In this document: piece after piece, positions 45,022-54,142 of the stretch
Layout: every line of letters starts with the position of its first letter
Position numbering within the stretch: position 1 is the stretch's first letter
Assembly (NCBI RefSeq): GCF_927798215.1
Contig: NZ_CAKMMW010000008.1
Coordinates: 62,001-126,000, forward strand
Source of the DNA: Paenibacillus_E allorhizoplanae
Lineage (GTDB): Bacteria; Bacillota; Bacilli; Paenibacillales; NBRC-103111
Length of the DNA: 64,000 bases
Direction of reading: 5' to 3'
The notes under the pieces: model-generated
Databases searched by the model: none
What the model saw: the letters and a program-made list of their open reading frames with translations, nothing else
Told to the model about the DNA's origin: nothing
Made by a program: the position numbers and the translations under genes

Positions 45022-46536
45022 CTACTGTGATAAAGACAAGCTCAGTTCAATAACTGTACCCTGATGACCATCCTTCCTCGCGCTAGCGCGAATTGAACCG
45101 CCATGTGCTTCCACAATACTTCTACAGATCGCAAGCCCAAGGCCCGTGCCAGGAATATGCTTCGTACGATCACCTCGATAGAATTTCTCGAATACCCGTT
45201 CCCTATCAGCTGGAAGAATGCCCGCTCCTTCATCTGCAATCGTCAAACTCAGCATGTCGCCGTCCTTCTCCGCTTCAATTCGAATTTCGCTTCCTTCAGG
45301 TGAGTACTTAATGGCATTGCTGATCACATTCATGAGCACTTGTTCCATTAGAACTTCATCCAGCGGAACGGAAGGCAGATCCGGATCAATAGCTATGTTC
45401 ACAACTCTATTGTGCAGAGCATCCTTCAACTGTGTTAAGGCGACACCGACTACATCTTCGATCCCACACCACATTTTATTTAAGCGCAGCATACCGCTTT
45501 CAATCCGAACCATGCCGAGCAAATTCCCCACAAGTCTATTCATGCGCGTAGCACCCTCACGCGTCGTCAGCAATAATTCTCGCCGGTCATCGGGGCTAAA
45601 GACGTCCTCTCCTTCGAGCAATCCTGTTACGGACCCAATAATTGTTGCCAATGGCGTACGCAATTCATGGGAGAGTGAATCCAACAAAGCTGTGCGTAGC
45701 TTCTCCGACTCAGCAGTCAATTGTGCCACTTTGGCCTCATCCGCCAGTTTGACTCTCGAGATCGCAACAGCCATTAGATCCGAGAGCGCCTCGATGATCC
45801 GAATAAGCTCTGGCATCTCGGATATTAATCGATCGCGAACTTGTACAGCGAGCACGCCATGTACCTGCTGATCTGTCGCTAAGGGGACATACAGATCCGA
45901 TGATTCACTCAATGTTCGAGTCCCTCTCCCCGCAATCGTATTATTACGGTTCACCCAGCCAGCGATTGTTAGGTGGGCTTCATCGTTGGCCCAATCTCCA
46001 CTATCCTTCGAAGAAGCTTCTACCTGTTGTTCGCCATGTTGATTTGGCAGAATGATAGCAGCCTTCGCATCAAGTGTATCGGCAACATGCTGTAGAATCT
46101 GCTTTAGCAAAATGTCTAGGTCTGAAATCGCAGTAATCTTGCGGCTTAATGCATACAGCGCAGCGGTATTCGCTTCTTTCTGCTGCGCCTGTTGGAATTG
46201 ATTTCTAAGCTTTGAAGCAAGGCTTGACGTAAGGCCAGCCACACATAAGAACACAACAAAGGTTAGGATATAACGCAAATCAGCGACTGTAAGACTGAGT
46301 AGCGGTGGAACAAAGAAGAAATCAAAGGCTAAAACACCTATTGCCGCAGCAAAAAAAGAAGGTCCCCTCCCCCATCGAACAGCACTAAACAGAACTGGAA
46401 ATAAGTAGAGAAGCGATATATTGACGAGATCAAAGAAAAAATCAAAACCTTTTAAAAATATCGTCAACAGGACGATAAAAAGTGCAGTTACAGCATACGA
46501 TTGCCAGTTTGTATGTTCTTTTTTTGGAGTTTCCAT
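45022..46536 (-). CDS. kdpD: KdpD C-terminal part: sensor histidine kinase with DUF4118
   Basis: A 504-residue kinase equal to the C-terminal half of classical KdpD: four membrane helices (residues 13-107, DUF4118), a GAF-like domain, then phosphoacceptor His290 in LLDSLSHELRTPLA and an ATPase with NVISNAIKYSP, DEGAGI and GTGLGLAI. The KdpD N-terminal sensor is encoded by the separate upstream gene, which ends five bases before this start. The split is real: the upstream frame ends in a normal stop and this gene has its own ATG. Confidence 0.9.
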   Translation of the reverse strand: METPKKEHTNWQSYAVTALFIVLLTIFLKGFDFFFDLVNISLLYLFPVLFSAVRWGRGPSFFAAAIGVLAFDFFFVPPLLSLTVADLRYILTFVVFLCVAGLTSSLASKLRNQFQQAQQKEANTAALYALSRKITAISDLDILLKQILQHVADTLDAKAAIILPNQHGEQQVEASSKDSGDWANDEAHLTIAGWVNRNNTIAGRGTRTLSESSDLYVPLATDQQVHGVLAVQVRDRLISEMPELIRIIEALSDLMAVAISRVKLADEAKVAQLTAESEKLRTALLDSLSHELRTPLATIIGSVTGLLEGEDVFSPDDRRELLLTTREGATRMNRLVGNLLGMVRIESGMLRLNKMWCGIEDVVGVALTQLKDALHNRVVNIAIDPDLPSVPLDEVLMEQVLMNVISNAIKYSPEGSEIRIEAEKDGDMLSLTIADEGAGILPADRERVFEKFYRGDRTKHIPGTGLGLAICRSIVEAHGGSIRASARKDGHQGTVIELSLSLSQ

Positions 46537-46541
46537 AAGGT

Positions 46542-48848
46542 TTAGTTTACCTTATTTCTCGAAATTTGACACGAATCATAATCGGCAACAATGAGTACAT
46601 CCATTGTGCTTGCATGTGGCAAAAGCTTTTGGACGATAGCATCTTTCCAAACGATGATTTGTGTAGCTCCAGCGTTACTTGCTTTCGCCGCAAAAACACG
46701 GGGAATTTGGTTACGATTCACTACCTCTTGATAGGAGAATTCGCCTCCCAAGCGAATGGTCAGCTTTTCTAACACTTCTTGCTTTGGCTTCCACTCGTCA
46801 TAGGTAGGCCGATCCGCTATGAAGGTTACATGCCAAGCTGCTTTAAGCCGATGCGCAATGCGAAACCCCCGCCGAATTAAGCGATCCGCCTGAGAAATTT
46901 CCGTCACACACACGTAAATAACTTCTTTCCGCCGCCACGGACCACGCAGAGAGCTCTTACGCTCCATGGATTCCAATCGTTCATCAACATCATCCGCAAT
47001 TTCACGCAGCGCTAATTCACGTAAGGCGATCAGATTTCCCGTCTTAAAAAAGTTATTTAACGCCTGATCTACTTTGACCATCGCATAAATCTTGCCGTCT
47101 TTCATCCGCAGCTGCAGTGCTTCTGGGGACACATCAATTAACTGAACTTCATCTGCAGTACGCAGCAGACTATCTGGTACGGTTTCCCGGACGCGAATAC
47201 CCGTTATATGCTCAACGGCATCATTCAGGCTCTCCAAGTGCTGAACGTTGACAGTCGAGATAACCGAGATGCCAGCTTCCAGAATTTCCAGCACATCTTC
47301 ATAGCGTTTCTTATTCTTACTTCCTGGTACGTTCGTATGTGCAAGCTCATCCACTAAGACTACTTCAGGTCGCAGACGAATAATGGCTTCTGTATCCATC
47401 TCCTCTAGTCTTACGCCTTGATATTGATTTACTGCTCGCGGCACAATGTCAAGATCACCCACTTGCTGGGTCGTCTCTTTTCTTCCATGGGTTTCAAGCA
47501 AACCTATCTTCACATCAATCCCCTTCTTAAGCAGATCATTGCCTTCCCGCAGCATCGTATATGTTTTACCGACACCAGGCGCAGCGCCAATGTACACCTT
47601 GAATCTGCCTCGTCTGATTTTTTCGATTTTCGCCTCCACTTCTTGTGTGCTCAGACGTCTATATTTGTAAGGCTCCTTGGGCGTGTGGATATGAGCAGGC
47701 AGAATACGCTCTCCCTCTTGAGAAGCACGATCGGCTATCAGAAACACATCGATATTTTTGCTTCTTTTTAATACACCATTGATAACGGAGCCTTGTAAAA
47801 GAGTTTGCCATCTCGTTTGTTTGGAATGCCCTAATACAATACGTGTAACATGATTGGCATTCGCATAGTCCACTAAAATCCGAGGAATGCAGCGGCGATA
47901 AGTAAGCGGCAGCTCTTCAAATTTACCTCCTACTTTTTCTACAAGCTTCATAATGGACCTTCGAAATGTTGCCGCTTCTTTGGTAAGCGTTTTACCTTGT
48001 TTACGCAGCGTGACTACATGTAGATCGCCATTCAATCGCTTCGCGATTTGTTGACCTCGGCGTACATAAATGGATCCATTCCAGTGATATTGCGTTGTAA
48101 CCAGAATACGTTCTGTCGCTCCGGACGGCCCCTGAAACCCCATTTGTTCACGATGTGCTTCCAAAGAATCATTGACATCCTCAGCAACTAGACGGAGGGC
48201 TAATTCTCGCAGCACACCTAAGTTCCCCCTTTTGAATAGGGCTGCATCTTTGTTGCCCTTTAAATGCCCCTCTCCTAGCCGAGTTAAAATCGTTTCCGGC
48301 GTTGCATCGATGAGTCTCACCTCATCGGCCAGTTCTAATGTATCAGACGGAACGCAGTGACCCACTTCAATACCTGTCAGTTTATGAGCAACCTCCATCG
48401 TCCCTTCTAGCTCATAGACATTCACCGTGCTGATCACGCTAATATCATGCGAGAGTAAATATTTAATATCTTCGAGCCTAGTTGGGAATTGAGCACCCTC
48501 CCGGTTTTGATGAGCAAGCCCATCAACGAGAACAACTTCAGGGTTTCTTTCGAGTAAGGCATCCAAGTTCAGATCCTTTTGTTCCACGCCGTCTTTCATC
48601 CAATGAATGCTTGGTACTCTCTCCAAATCTCCTAATTGTTCCACGGTTTCCGGTCGTTGGAGCGTCGAAACCGCACAGATAACCACATCGATACCTTGTC
48701 CCTTGAGATTATGACCTTCACGCAGCATGTGATATGTTTTACCAGATCCGCTAACCGCCCCGATATAAATTTTCAAGCTGCCACGGTGCAGTTTGGAGAT
48801 GGATAATAGAATCTCTTCTGGTGTTTTTCTTTTGAAACCATCCATCAT
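46542..48848 (-). CDS. kdpD: KdpD N-terminal sensor protein with two tandem KdpD/USP units
   Basis: About 768 residues, twice the length of a normal KdpD sensor half. Unit 1 (about 8-385) and unit 2 (about 395-765) each hold a KdpD ATPase-like domain and a universal-stress-protein domain. Unit 2 is intact: GAAPGVGKTYTML, LLETHGRKET, VDELAHTN. Unit 1 is drifted: GAVSGSGKTYHML keeps the P-loop, but LLETHGRKET is AVSTLQRPET and DELAHTN is DGLAHQN. The protein lacks membrane helices and a kinase. The USP domain of KdpD binds c-di-AMP in Staphylococcus. The ATG with GGAAGGAGG before it was chosen over an upstream start. Confidence 0.88.
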   Translation of the reverse strand: MMDGFKRKTPEEILLSISKLHRGSLKIYIGAVSGSGKTYHMLREGHNLKGQGIDVVICAVSTLQRPETVEQLGDLERVPSIHWMKDGVEQKDLNLDALLERNPEVVLVDGLAHQNREGAQFPTRLEDIKYLLSHDISVISTVNVYELEGTMEVAHKLTGIEVGHCVPSDTLELADEVRLIDATPETILTRLGEGHLKGNKDAALFKRGNLGVLRELALRLVAEDVNDSLEAHREQMGFQGPSGATERILVTTQYHWNGSIYVRRGQQIAKRLNGDLHVVTLRKQGKTLTKEAATFRRSIMKLVEKVGGKFEELPLTYRRCIPRILVDYANANHVTRIVLGHSKQTRWQTLLQGSVINGVLKRSKNIDVFLIADRASQEGERILPAHIHTPKEPYKYRRLSTQEVEAKIEKIRRGRFKVYIGAAPGVGKTYTMLREGNDLLKKGIDVKIGLLETHGRKETTQQVGDLDIVPRAVNQYQGVRLEEMDTEAIIRLRPEVVLVDELAHTNVPGSKNKKRYEDVLEILEAGISVISTVNVQHLESLNDAVEHITGIRVRETVPDSLLRTADEVQLIDVSPEALQLRMKDGKIYAMVKVDQALNNFFKTGNLIALRELALREIADDVDERLESMERKSSLRGPWRRKEVIYVCVTEISQADRLIRRGFRIAHRLKAAWHVTFIADRPTYDEWKPKQEVLEKLTIRLGGEFSYQEVVNRNQIPRVFAAKASNAGATQIIVWKDAIVQKLLPHASTMDVLIVADYDSCQISRNKVN

Positions 48849-48917
48849 AGTGACCTCCTTCCCTGTCTCTAAAAGTGCAGAAACCACTCTCATATCGAGA
48901 GTGGCACCCTGCTTAGT

Positions 48918-49481
48918 TTACAATTTCACTTGTTTAAGCAGTTCCCTATTTAGTTCAGTCACATTGACTCTTGGTTCCCCAAAAATACCCAGCTGCCGCT
49001 CTTTTGACATGCGGTCAATTAAATCATTAAGCTCGTTCGCGGTGATCCCGGTTTCCTTACTAATTCTTGGAACTTGGGCTTTCGCTCCTTCTGGTGACAA
49101 GTCCGGATCGAAGCCTGAGCCAGAAACAGTAACTAAATCTGCCGGAATTTCAGTTAGCGTAGGATTTTCAGTCTTTAACGCGGCAATTTTCTCTGCCATT
49201 GCCTCTGCATAATCGCTGGAAGCTACCACTGTATTGGAGCCAGCTGATGCTGTAGGGTCATACTTGGCTGCCGATGCTCTTGGATGAAACAGCTTTGGAG
49301 ACTCGAAGTTTTGAGCCAGCAATTCCGATCCAATAACCGTACCGCCTGATTCTATGAGACTGCCATTTGCTTGTTTGGGAAATAAAACTTGAGCCACCCC
49401 TGTCGTAGCAAGTGGATAAATAAGTCCACAGACGATCATGAACAATAACGATACACGAATAGCTATCATAACCGATTTCAT
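48918..49481 (-). CDS. kdpC: Potassium-transporting ATPase subunit KdpC
   Basis: A 187-residue subunit with one N-terminal membrane helix (residues 5-27) and an outside domain with the conserved GSELLAQNFESPKLFHPR-like and SGSGFDPDLSPEGAKAQVPRI segments. KdpC stabilises the KdpFABC complex and aids ATP binding by KdpB. GAGGAGATCATTTT precedes the ATG. Gene order is A-B-C-D as in most bacteria. Confidence 0.95.
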   Translation of the reverse strand: MKSVMIAIRVSLLFMIVCGLIYPLATTGVAQVLFPKQANGSLIESGGTVIGSELLAQNFESPKLFHPRASAAKYDPTASAGSNTVVASSDYAEAMAEKIAALKTENPTLTEIPADLVTVSGSGFDPDLSPEGAKAQVPRISKETGITANELNDLIDRMSKERQLGIFGEPRVNVTELNRELLKQVKL

Positions 49482-49509
49482 AAAATGATCTCCTCGTTTC
49501 TCTATCTCT

Positions 49510-51546
49510 TTACACGATGCTTAAGCCGTGAAGTACCATATCAATGATTTTAATCCCGATAAATGGTACAACCACACCACCGATACCGTAGAGCAAAATA
49601 TTACGTGACAACAGCCTATCAGCCGACATCGCCCGGTACTTAACACCCTTCATCGCAATGGGAATCAACAGCGGGATGATGATAGCATTGAAAATTAAAG
49701 CAGATAGAATGGCCGATTCTGGTGATGCCAGATTCATAATATTCAAGGCCTGCAGCTGCGGCATAGCTAGAATGAACATCGCAGGAATGATCGCGAAGTA
49801 TTTAGCAATGTCGTTGGCGATCGAGAACGTCGTCAAAGCCCCGCGAGTGATCAATAATTGTTTACCAATAGAGATCACCGATAGCAGCTTGGTCGGATCG
49901 GAATCCAGATCGATCATGTTCGCCGCCTCTTTGGCAGCCATCGTTCCTGAATTCATCGCGAGACCTACATCCGCTTGTGCAAGTGCAGGCGCATCATTCG
50001 TGCCGTCGCCTGTCATGGCAACGAGTTTGCCTTCCTGCTGCTCTTTCTTGATTGCGGCAATTTTATCTTCCGGCTTCGCTTCAGCAATAAACTCATCTAC
50101 ACCAGCCTCGAGTGCAATCGTTGCAGCCGTAAGTGGGTTATCCCCTGTACACATCACAGTTTTGATACCCATTGCGCGAAGTTCCGCAAAACGTTCCTTC
50201 AAGCCCGGTTTTACCGTATCCTTAAGGTAAATAACACCATAGATTCGCTCGTTAATCGCAACTGCGAGTGGCGTGCCTCCTGCTTTCGCGATTCGGTTCG
50301 TTATCGCTTCTAAATCAGCTGGAATTTTGCCACCATGCGCAGTAACATAGTTCTTGATCGCATCAACCGCACCTTTGCGGAATTTCACACCGTCTGCTAG
50401 ATCAAGTCCCGACATCCTCGTTTCTGCGGTAAACTCCACCACTTCTGCATCCGAGTAATGATCAGCTTGCCAAGACTCCCCAAGCTTGTTCGCAAGCTCG
50501 ACAATCGAGCGTCCTTCTGGTGTTTCATCCTTCACAGAGGCTTGTAGAGCTGCGAAAGTAATGTCTTTCACCGATCTGCCACCCACGGGCACAAACTCGG
50601 AAGCCATCCGATTACCGAACGTAATCGTCCCTGTTTTATCCAGAATCATCGTATCGATATCACCAGCAGCTTCAACAGCCTTACCCGACATCGCTAGCAC
50701 GTTAAACTGCGTCACACGATCCATTCCAGCGATACCAATCGCTGATAAGAGACCGCCAATTGTCGTTGGAATGAGACATACCAGCAGCGCAATCAACGTG
50801 GAAATTTCTAATTTTACGTTTAAATACGAAGCTATCGGAACCATCGTCATCATGACAATTAAGAAGATCAATGTCAGTACAGCAAGCAGCGTTGTTAACG
50901 CAATTTCGTTCGGCGTTTTCTGCCGTTTGGCACCTTCGACAAGCGCAATCATACAATCCAAGAATGATTCGCCGGGATCCGTCAACACTTTGACAACGAT
51001 ATAGTCAGAAGCTACCCGTGTACCGCCTGTCACAGATGAGAAATCGCCGCCTGCTTCCTTAATTACCGGAGCAGATTCCCCAGTAATCGCTGATTCATCA
51101 ATAGAGGCCAAACCCTCAATAATTTCACCATCGGAGGGGATAAGCTCTCCAATTTCAATGCGTACTACATCACCTTTGCGAAGCGAAGTCGAAGACACTT
51201 GCTTATAAGTGCCATCCTTTTGAACTAAGCGAGCCATCGTATCGGATTTCGTCTTCCTGAGGGATTCGGCCTGCGCCTTACCGCGACCTTCCGCCAAAGC
51301 TTCGGCAAAGTTAGCGAATAGTAAGGTGAATAGCAAAATCAAGAATACCGCGATGTTATAACCCCGCCCTACTTCCGAGCTGCCAAACAACTCAGGTGCA
51401 AGAGAAAGCAGAAGCGTAATCACCGTACCGATTTCCACCACGAACATAACCGGATTCTTCATCATGATCCAAGGATTTAATTTTTTGAACGAATCCACGA
51501 TAGCTTGATTCACAATATCTTTAGTTAATGTTTTTTTACGTTCCAC
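49510..51546 (-). CDS. kdpB: Potassium-transporting ATPase ATP-binding subunit KdpB
   Basis: The 678-residue P-type ATPase subunit that powers high-affinity K+ uptake. TGES is at residues 155-158, the phosphorylated Asp303 in LDKTGTITFGN and GDGTNDAPALAQADVG near residue 512. The Ser in TGESAPV matches E. coli KdpB Ser162, whose phosphorylation shuts the pump at high potassium, so the same brake may exist. Start is GTG. It lies between kdpA and kdpC. Confidence 0.96.
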   Translation of the reverse strand: MERKKTLTKDIVNQAIVDSFKKLNPWIMMKNPVMFVVEIGTVITLLLSLAPELFGSSEVGRGYNIAVFLILLFTLLFANFAEALAEGRGKAQAESLRKTKSDTMARLVQKDGTYKQVSSTSLRKGDVVRIEIGELIPSDGEIIEGLASIDESAITGESAPVIKEAGGDFSSVTGGTRVASDYIVVKVLTDPGESFLDCMIALVEGAKRQKTPNEIALTTLLAVLTLIFLIVMMTMVPIASYLNVKLEISTLIALLVCLIPTTIGGLLSAIGIAGMDRVTQFNVLAMSGKAVEAAGDIDTMILDKTGTITFGNRMASEFVPVGGRSVKDITFAALQASVKDETPEGRSIVELANKLGESWQADHYSDAEVVEFTAETRMSGLDLADGVKFRKGAVDAIKNYVTAHGGKIPADLEAITNRIAKAGGTPLAVAINERIYGVIYLKDTVKPGLKERFAELRAMGIKTVMCTGDNPLTAATIALEAGVDEFIAEAKPEDKIAAIKKEQQEGKLVAMTGDGTNDAPALAQADVGLAMNSGTMAAKEAANMIDLDSDPTKLLSVISIGKQLLITRGALTTFSIANDIAKYFAIIPAMFILAMPQLQALNIMNLASPESAILSALIFNAIIIPLLIPIAMKGVKYRAMSADRLLSRNILLYGIGGVVVPFIGIKIIDMVLHGLSIV

Positions 51547-51584
51547 AGTCCCATCAATCCTCCATCTCTATTACGTCTATCCGT

Positions 51585-53261
51585 TTAACGCGCCGCCAAA
51601 TGTTCAGCAATCGGCCCCAGTGCCAGCGCCGGGAAGAACGTTAGAGCACCAATAACTAGAATAATCATAATCATAATCCCCATAAATAAGGGCGTATTCG
51701 TCCGAAGTGTTCCCGTCGTAACAGGTACGACTCGCTTCGTAGCAAGTGACCCCGCAATGGCCAGCATCGCGATAATCGAAATGTAACGACCAAACAACAT
51801 CACCATACCAATGCCCAAGTTGTAGAAGTTCGTGTTCGCGGTCAGGCCACCGAAGGCCGATCCATTATTAGCTGCACCCGATGTAAAGGCATACAGCACC
51901 TCAGAGAGACCATGTGTGCCCTGATTAGCTATGGAATGAATAGATTCAGGGCGAATCAGGGCCCAAGCTGTCGGTGCGAGAATGATCAGCGGATGGGTAA
52001 GAATCGCGATAGCCGCTAGTTTAATCTCTTTCCCTTCAATCTTTTTCCCTAGAAACTCTGGTGTACGCCCCACCATTAACCCGCAGATAAACACGGATAA
52101 GATCAAGTAAAGCAAGCCGTTTAACAAGCCTACTCCTTTACCGCCGAACACATTGTTCAACATCATTTCTGCAAAAGGAACAATGCTTCCGAGAGGTGTA
52201 AGCGACTCATGCATATTGTTTACACTGCCTGTTGTTGCAGCTGTGGTTACGGCTGTAAATAACGCAGATTCGGAGACTCCGAATCGTACTTCTTTGCCTT
52301 CCATATTCCCATGTACGCCTAACGCATCTACTGCAGGCACACCTTTGTATTCAGCATAGAAAACCGTAGCAACCATAACGACGAAAATAATCCCCATCGC
52401 TGCAAAGATCGTCCAGCCTTGCTTCTTGTTCTTGATCATGAGTCCAAATGCGTACACCAGTGAGGTAGGTAGAAGCATCATACAAATAATGTGGATCAAG
52501 TTGGCAACAGGCGTTGGATTTTCAAAAGGATGCGCGGCATTCGTGCCGAACCAACCACCACCGTTGGTGCCGATGTGTTTAATAGATTCAAAAGAAGCAA
52601 CTAAACCACGAGTAATGGTTTGCCCAGCACCTTCAATGGTTGTAGCTTGTACGGCACCCAATAGAGTTTGTGGAACACCTTGAAAAACTAGGACCAAAGC
52701 AACAATGAAGCTAAGTGGCAGGAATACGCGTATAATCGCCCTAGTTATGTCCACATAAAAATTCCCTAGATTATCTTGACGGCCAACTAAACCGCGCGTG
52801 AAAGCAACCGCAATAGCAAATCCAGTTGCTGCCGAAGTAAACATCGGGAACGTAAGCCCCACCATTTGTGACAAATAGGACATGGCATTTTCACCACTGT
52901 AAGCTTGCCAGTTCGTATTGGTAATGAAAGAAACAGCTGTATTGAAAGCGAGTGCCGGAGGCATATTAGCTATACCATCAGGGTTAAGCGGTAAGTATTT
53001 CTGAAGCCGAAACACAACGTACATAAGAAGCATCATCACAAAGTTAATTAACAGGACAGCGCCTACATACTTTTTCCACCCCATGGCTTCGTCTTCTTTA
53101 ACACCCATGATGCGATAAAATACACGCTCGAAAGGACCAAAAACACGATCAAGGCCACCCTTTTCATAACTGAATACATTAACCAAGTAACTTCCCACAG
53201 GCTTTACCAAAAGCATGATAATACCCAGTGTGATAACTACTTGTAACAATCCCATACCCAT
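51585..53261 (-). CDS. kdpA: Potassium-transporting ATPase channel-like subunit KdpA
   Basis: A 558-residue membrane subunit with about ten helices and the four selectivity-filter repeats of the SKT superfamily, including SFITNTNWQAYSG near residue 112, SIKHIGTNGGGWFGTNAAHP near residue 222, ATTGSVNNMHESLTP near residue 346 and SGAANNGSAFGG near residue 458. It binds K+ from the outside. GGGGAGAACC lies upstream of the ATG. kdpF precedes it by 41 bases. Confidence 0.96.
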   Translation of the reverse strand: MGMGLLQVVITLGIIMLLVKPVGSYLVNVFSYEKGGLDRVFGPFERVFYRIMGVKEDEAMGWKKYVGAVLLINFVMMLLMYVVFRLQKYLPLNPDGIANMPPALAFNTAVSFITNTNWQAYSGENAMSYLSQMVGLTFPMFTSAATGFAIAVAFTRGLVGRQDNLGNFYVDITRAIIRVFLPLSFIVALVLVFQGVPQTLLGAVQATTIEGAGQTITRGLVASFESIKHIGTNGGGWFGTNAAHPFENPTPVANLIHIICMMLLPTSLVYAFGLMIKNKKQGWTIFAAMGIIFVVMVATVFYAEYKGVPAVDALGVHGNMEGKEVRFGVSESALFTAVTTAATTGSVNNMHESLTPLGSIVPFAEMMLNNVFGGKGVGLLNGLLYLILSVFICGLMVGRTPEFLGKKIEGKEIKLAAIAILTHPLIILAPTAWALIRPESIHSIANQGTHGLSEVLYAFTSGAANNGSAFGGLTANTNFYNLGIGMVMLFGRYISIIAMLAIAGSLATKRVVPVTTGTLRTNTPLFMGIMIMIILVIGALTFFPALALGPIAEHLAAR

Positions 53262-53302
53262 AGTAGGTTCTCCCCTTGCTTACGTAATCTCATATTCTAT
53301 AA

Positions 53303-53380
53303 TTAAAATTTCTCTGGCTTCACTAAAACAAAACCAAGATATACAATGATGGCACATGCAATTAATCCAATAACGATCAT
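53303..53380 (-). CDS. kdpF: KdpF small subunit
   Basis: A 25-residue single-helix peptide, MIVIGLIACAIIVYLGFVLV then KPEKF. It has the family ending with Pro and a basic residue, and TTAGGAGGCAACCTT as ribosome site. KdpF stabilises the KdpABC complex. It is in the expected place just before kdpA. Confidence 0.9.
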   Translation of the reverse strand: MIVIGLIACAIIVYLGFVLVKPEKF

Positions 53381-53430
53381 AAGGTTGCCTCCTAACGTTT
53401 TTCTTGAAAAACGACTTCGTAAGCTTACGC

Positions 53431-53517
53431 TTATGCTTTCTCACAATATTTCGCAAATCCCCAAAAACCTATAAAAGTTACTGCAAATAATAAGATCATT
53501 GTTACATCGTTGTACAC
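53431..53517 (-). CDS. Small single-helix membrane peptide upstream of kdpF
   Basis: A 28-residue reading from GTG with GAAGGAGGTGTG before it: YNDVTMILLFAVTFIGFWGF then AKYCEKA. It is one membrane helix with a short basic tail. Small ORFs of this kind often precede kdpF in other bacteria, but I know no assigned function. It could be a KdpF-like accessory or a leader. Confidence 0.6.
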   Translation of the reverse strand: MYNDVTMILLFAVTFIGFWGFAKYCEKA

Positions 53518-53564
53518 GGACACACCTCCTTCAAATCAGACAGATCCTATGTTTTTATTTGTTT

Positions 53565-53636
53565 TTAGAGATGATAGAAGAAACTTAACTCGCCTGCCTT
53601 GGTGGGCGCAGCTATCAGCAAAAAATCACTTTGCAT
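53565..53636 (-). CDS. Possible kdp leader peptide
   Basis: A 23-residue reading, MQSDFLLIAAPTKAGELSFF and YHL, with GGGGGCGGTGA upstream. It lies between the KdpE-type site and the kdp genes. A longer in-frame reading to 53759 would run through the promoter and is not favoured. Confidence 0.35.
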   Translation of the reverse strand: MQSDFLLIAAPTKAGELSFFYHL

Positions 53637-53711
53637 GACGATCACCGCCCCCTTTCCTGAAACATTGTAACGCCGATCCGTATAAAAAGGGGGTAAAGAA
53701 ACTATGGCATC

Positions 53712-53733
53712 GGTATAAAAAAAGTATAAAAAT
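53712..53733 (-). promoter_or_regulatory. KdpE-type binding site of the kdp operon
   Basis: Two TTTATAC half-sites 11 bases apart on the minus strand, with T-tracts around them. This is very close to the E. coli KdpE site (TTTATAC then TTTACAC). A third TTTATAC-like copy lies near 53681-53687 and a TACAAT near 53660 could be the -10. Confidence 0.7.
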
Positions 53734-53767
53734 ATGGATTCTCTTACCCACCTATCCAAGTTAAATC

Positions 53768-53815
53768 AAAAAAGCACCTCCCCACTCAATGACTAGTGGT
53801 TGGAGGTGCTCTTTG
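53768..53815 (-). terminator. Terminator between kimA and kdp
   Basis: AGCACCTCC/GGAGGTGCT stem with inner CCACT/AGTGG; six T follow on the minus strand. Confidence 0.75.
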
Positions 53816-53956
53816 AATTGTAGCTCTCTCTCTTAGAAAGAGATATACGCCCCAGAATGCTCAAATAAATAAGTGCGATTGGATAGATAACTTAGTTCTT
53901 GTTCACTTGCAGTGAGCTTCGTGGGTTCATGCAACGGGTAAGTGAGGAGCATCGGA

Positions 53957-54088
53957 TAGTCCGATTTCTCCGAACTAATACGAGGATTCCTTCATAAAAA
54001 CAGTAAATAGTCCGATTCTACCGAACTATTTACCTTTTTCCCTGTGCCAGGGTTATTTAGGGCAAATTAGTTCGGTAATTTCGGACAA
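53957..54088. repeat. Three copies of a TAGTCCGA...CCGAACTA dyad element
   Basis: Copies at 53957-53977, 54008-54028 and, inverted, 54068-54088. The middle copy is a dyad with flanks GTAAATAG/CTATTTAC. They fill the 330-base gap after kimA, where no gene is seen. They look like a short dispersed intergenic repeat. Confidence 0.6.
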
Positions 54089-54097
54089 ATTGGTGCT

Positions 54098-54118
54098 GGG
54101 GGGCCGGCAGTGCCCCCC
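54098..54118. terminator. GC-rich hairpin after kimA
   Basis: GGGGGGC/GCCCCCC stem with a 7-base loop, 25 bases after the kimA stop. No T-tract, so it may only protect the 3' end. Confidence 0.5.
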
Positions 54119-54142
54119 CACCCGAACTATCGAGCATTCACG

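Noticed and set aside
49658..50230. 190-codon plus-strand open reading inside kdpB (and a similar one at 45218-45871)
   Set aside because: Antisense to well-defined genes, with no ribosome site and no recognisable protein features.
53262..53760. c-di-AMP (ydaO) riboswitch before kdp
   Set aside because: The gap is filled by kdpF, two small ORFs and a KdpE-type site; no ydaO-like fold was recognised, though no covariance search could be run.
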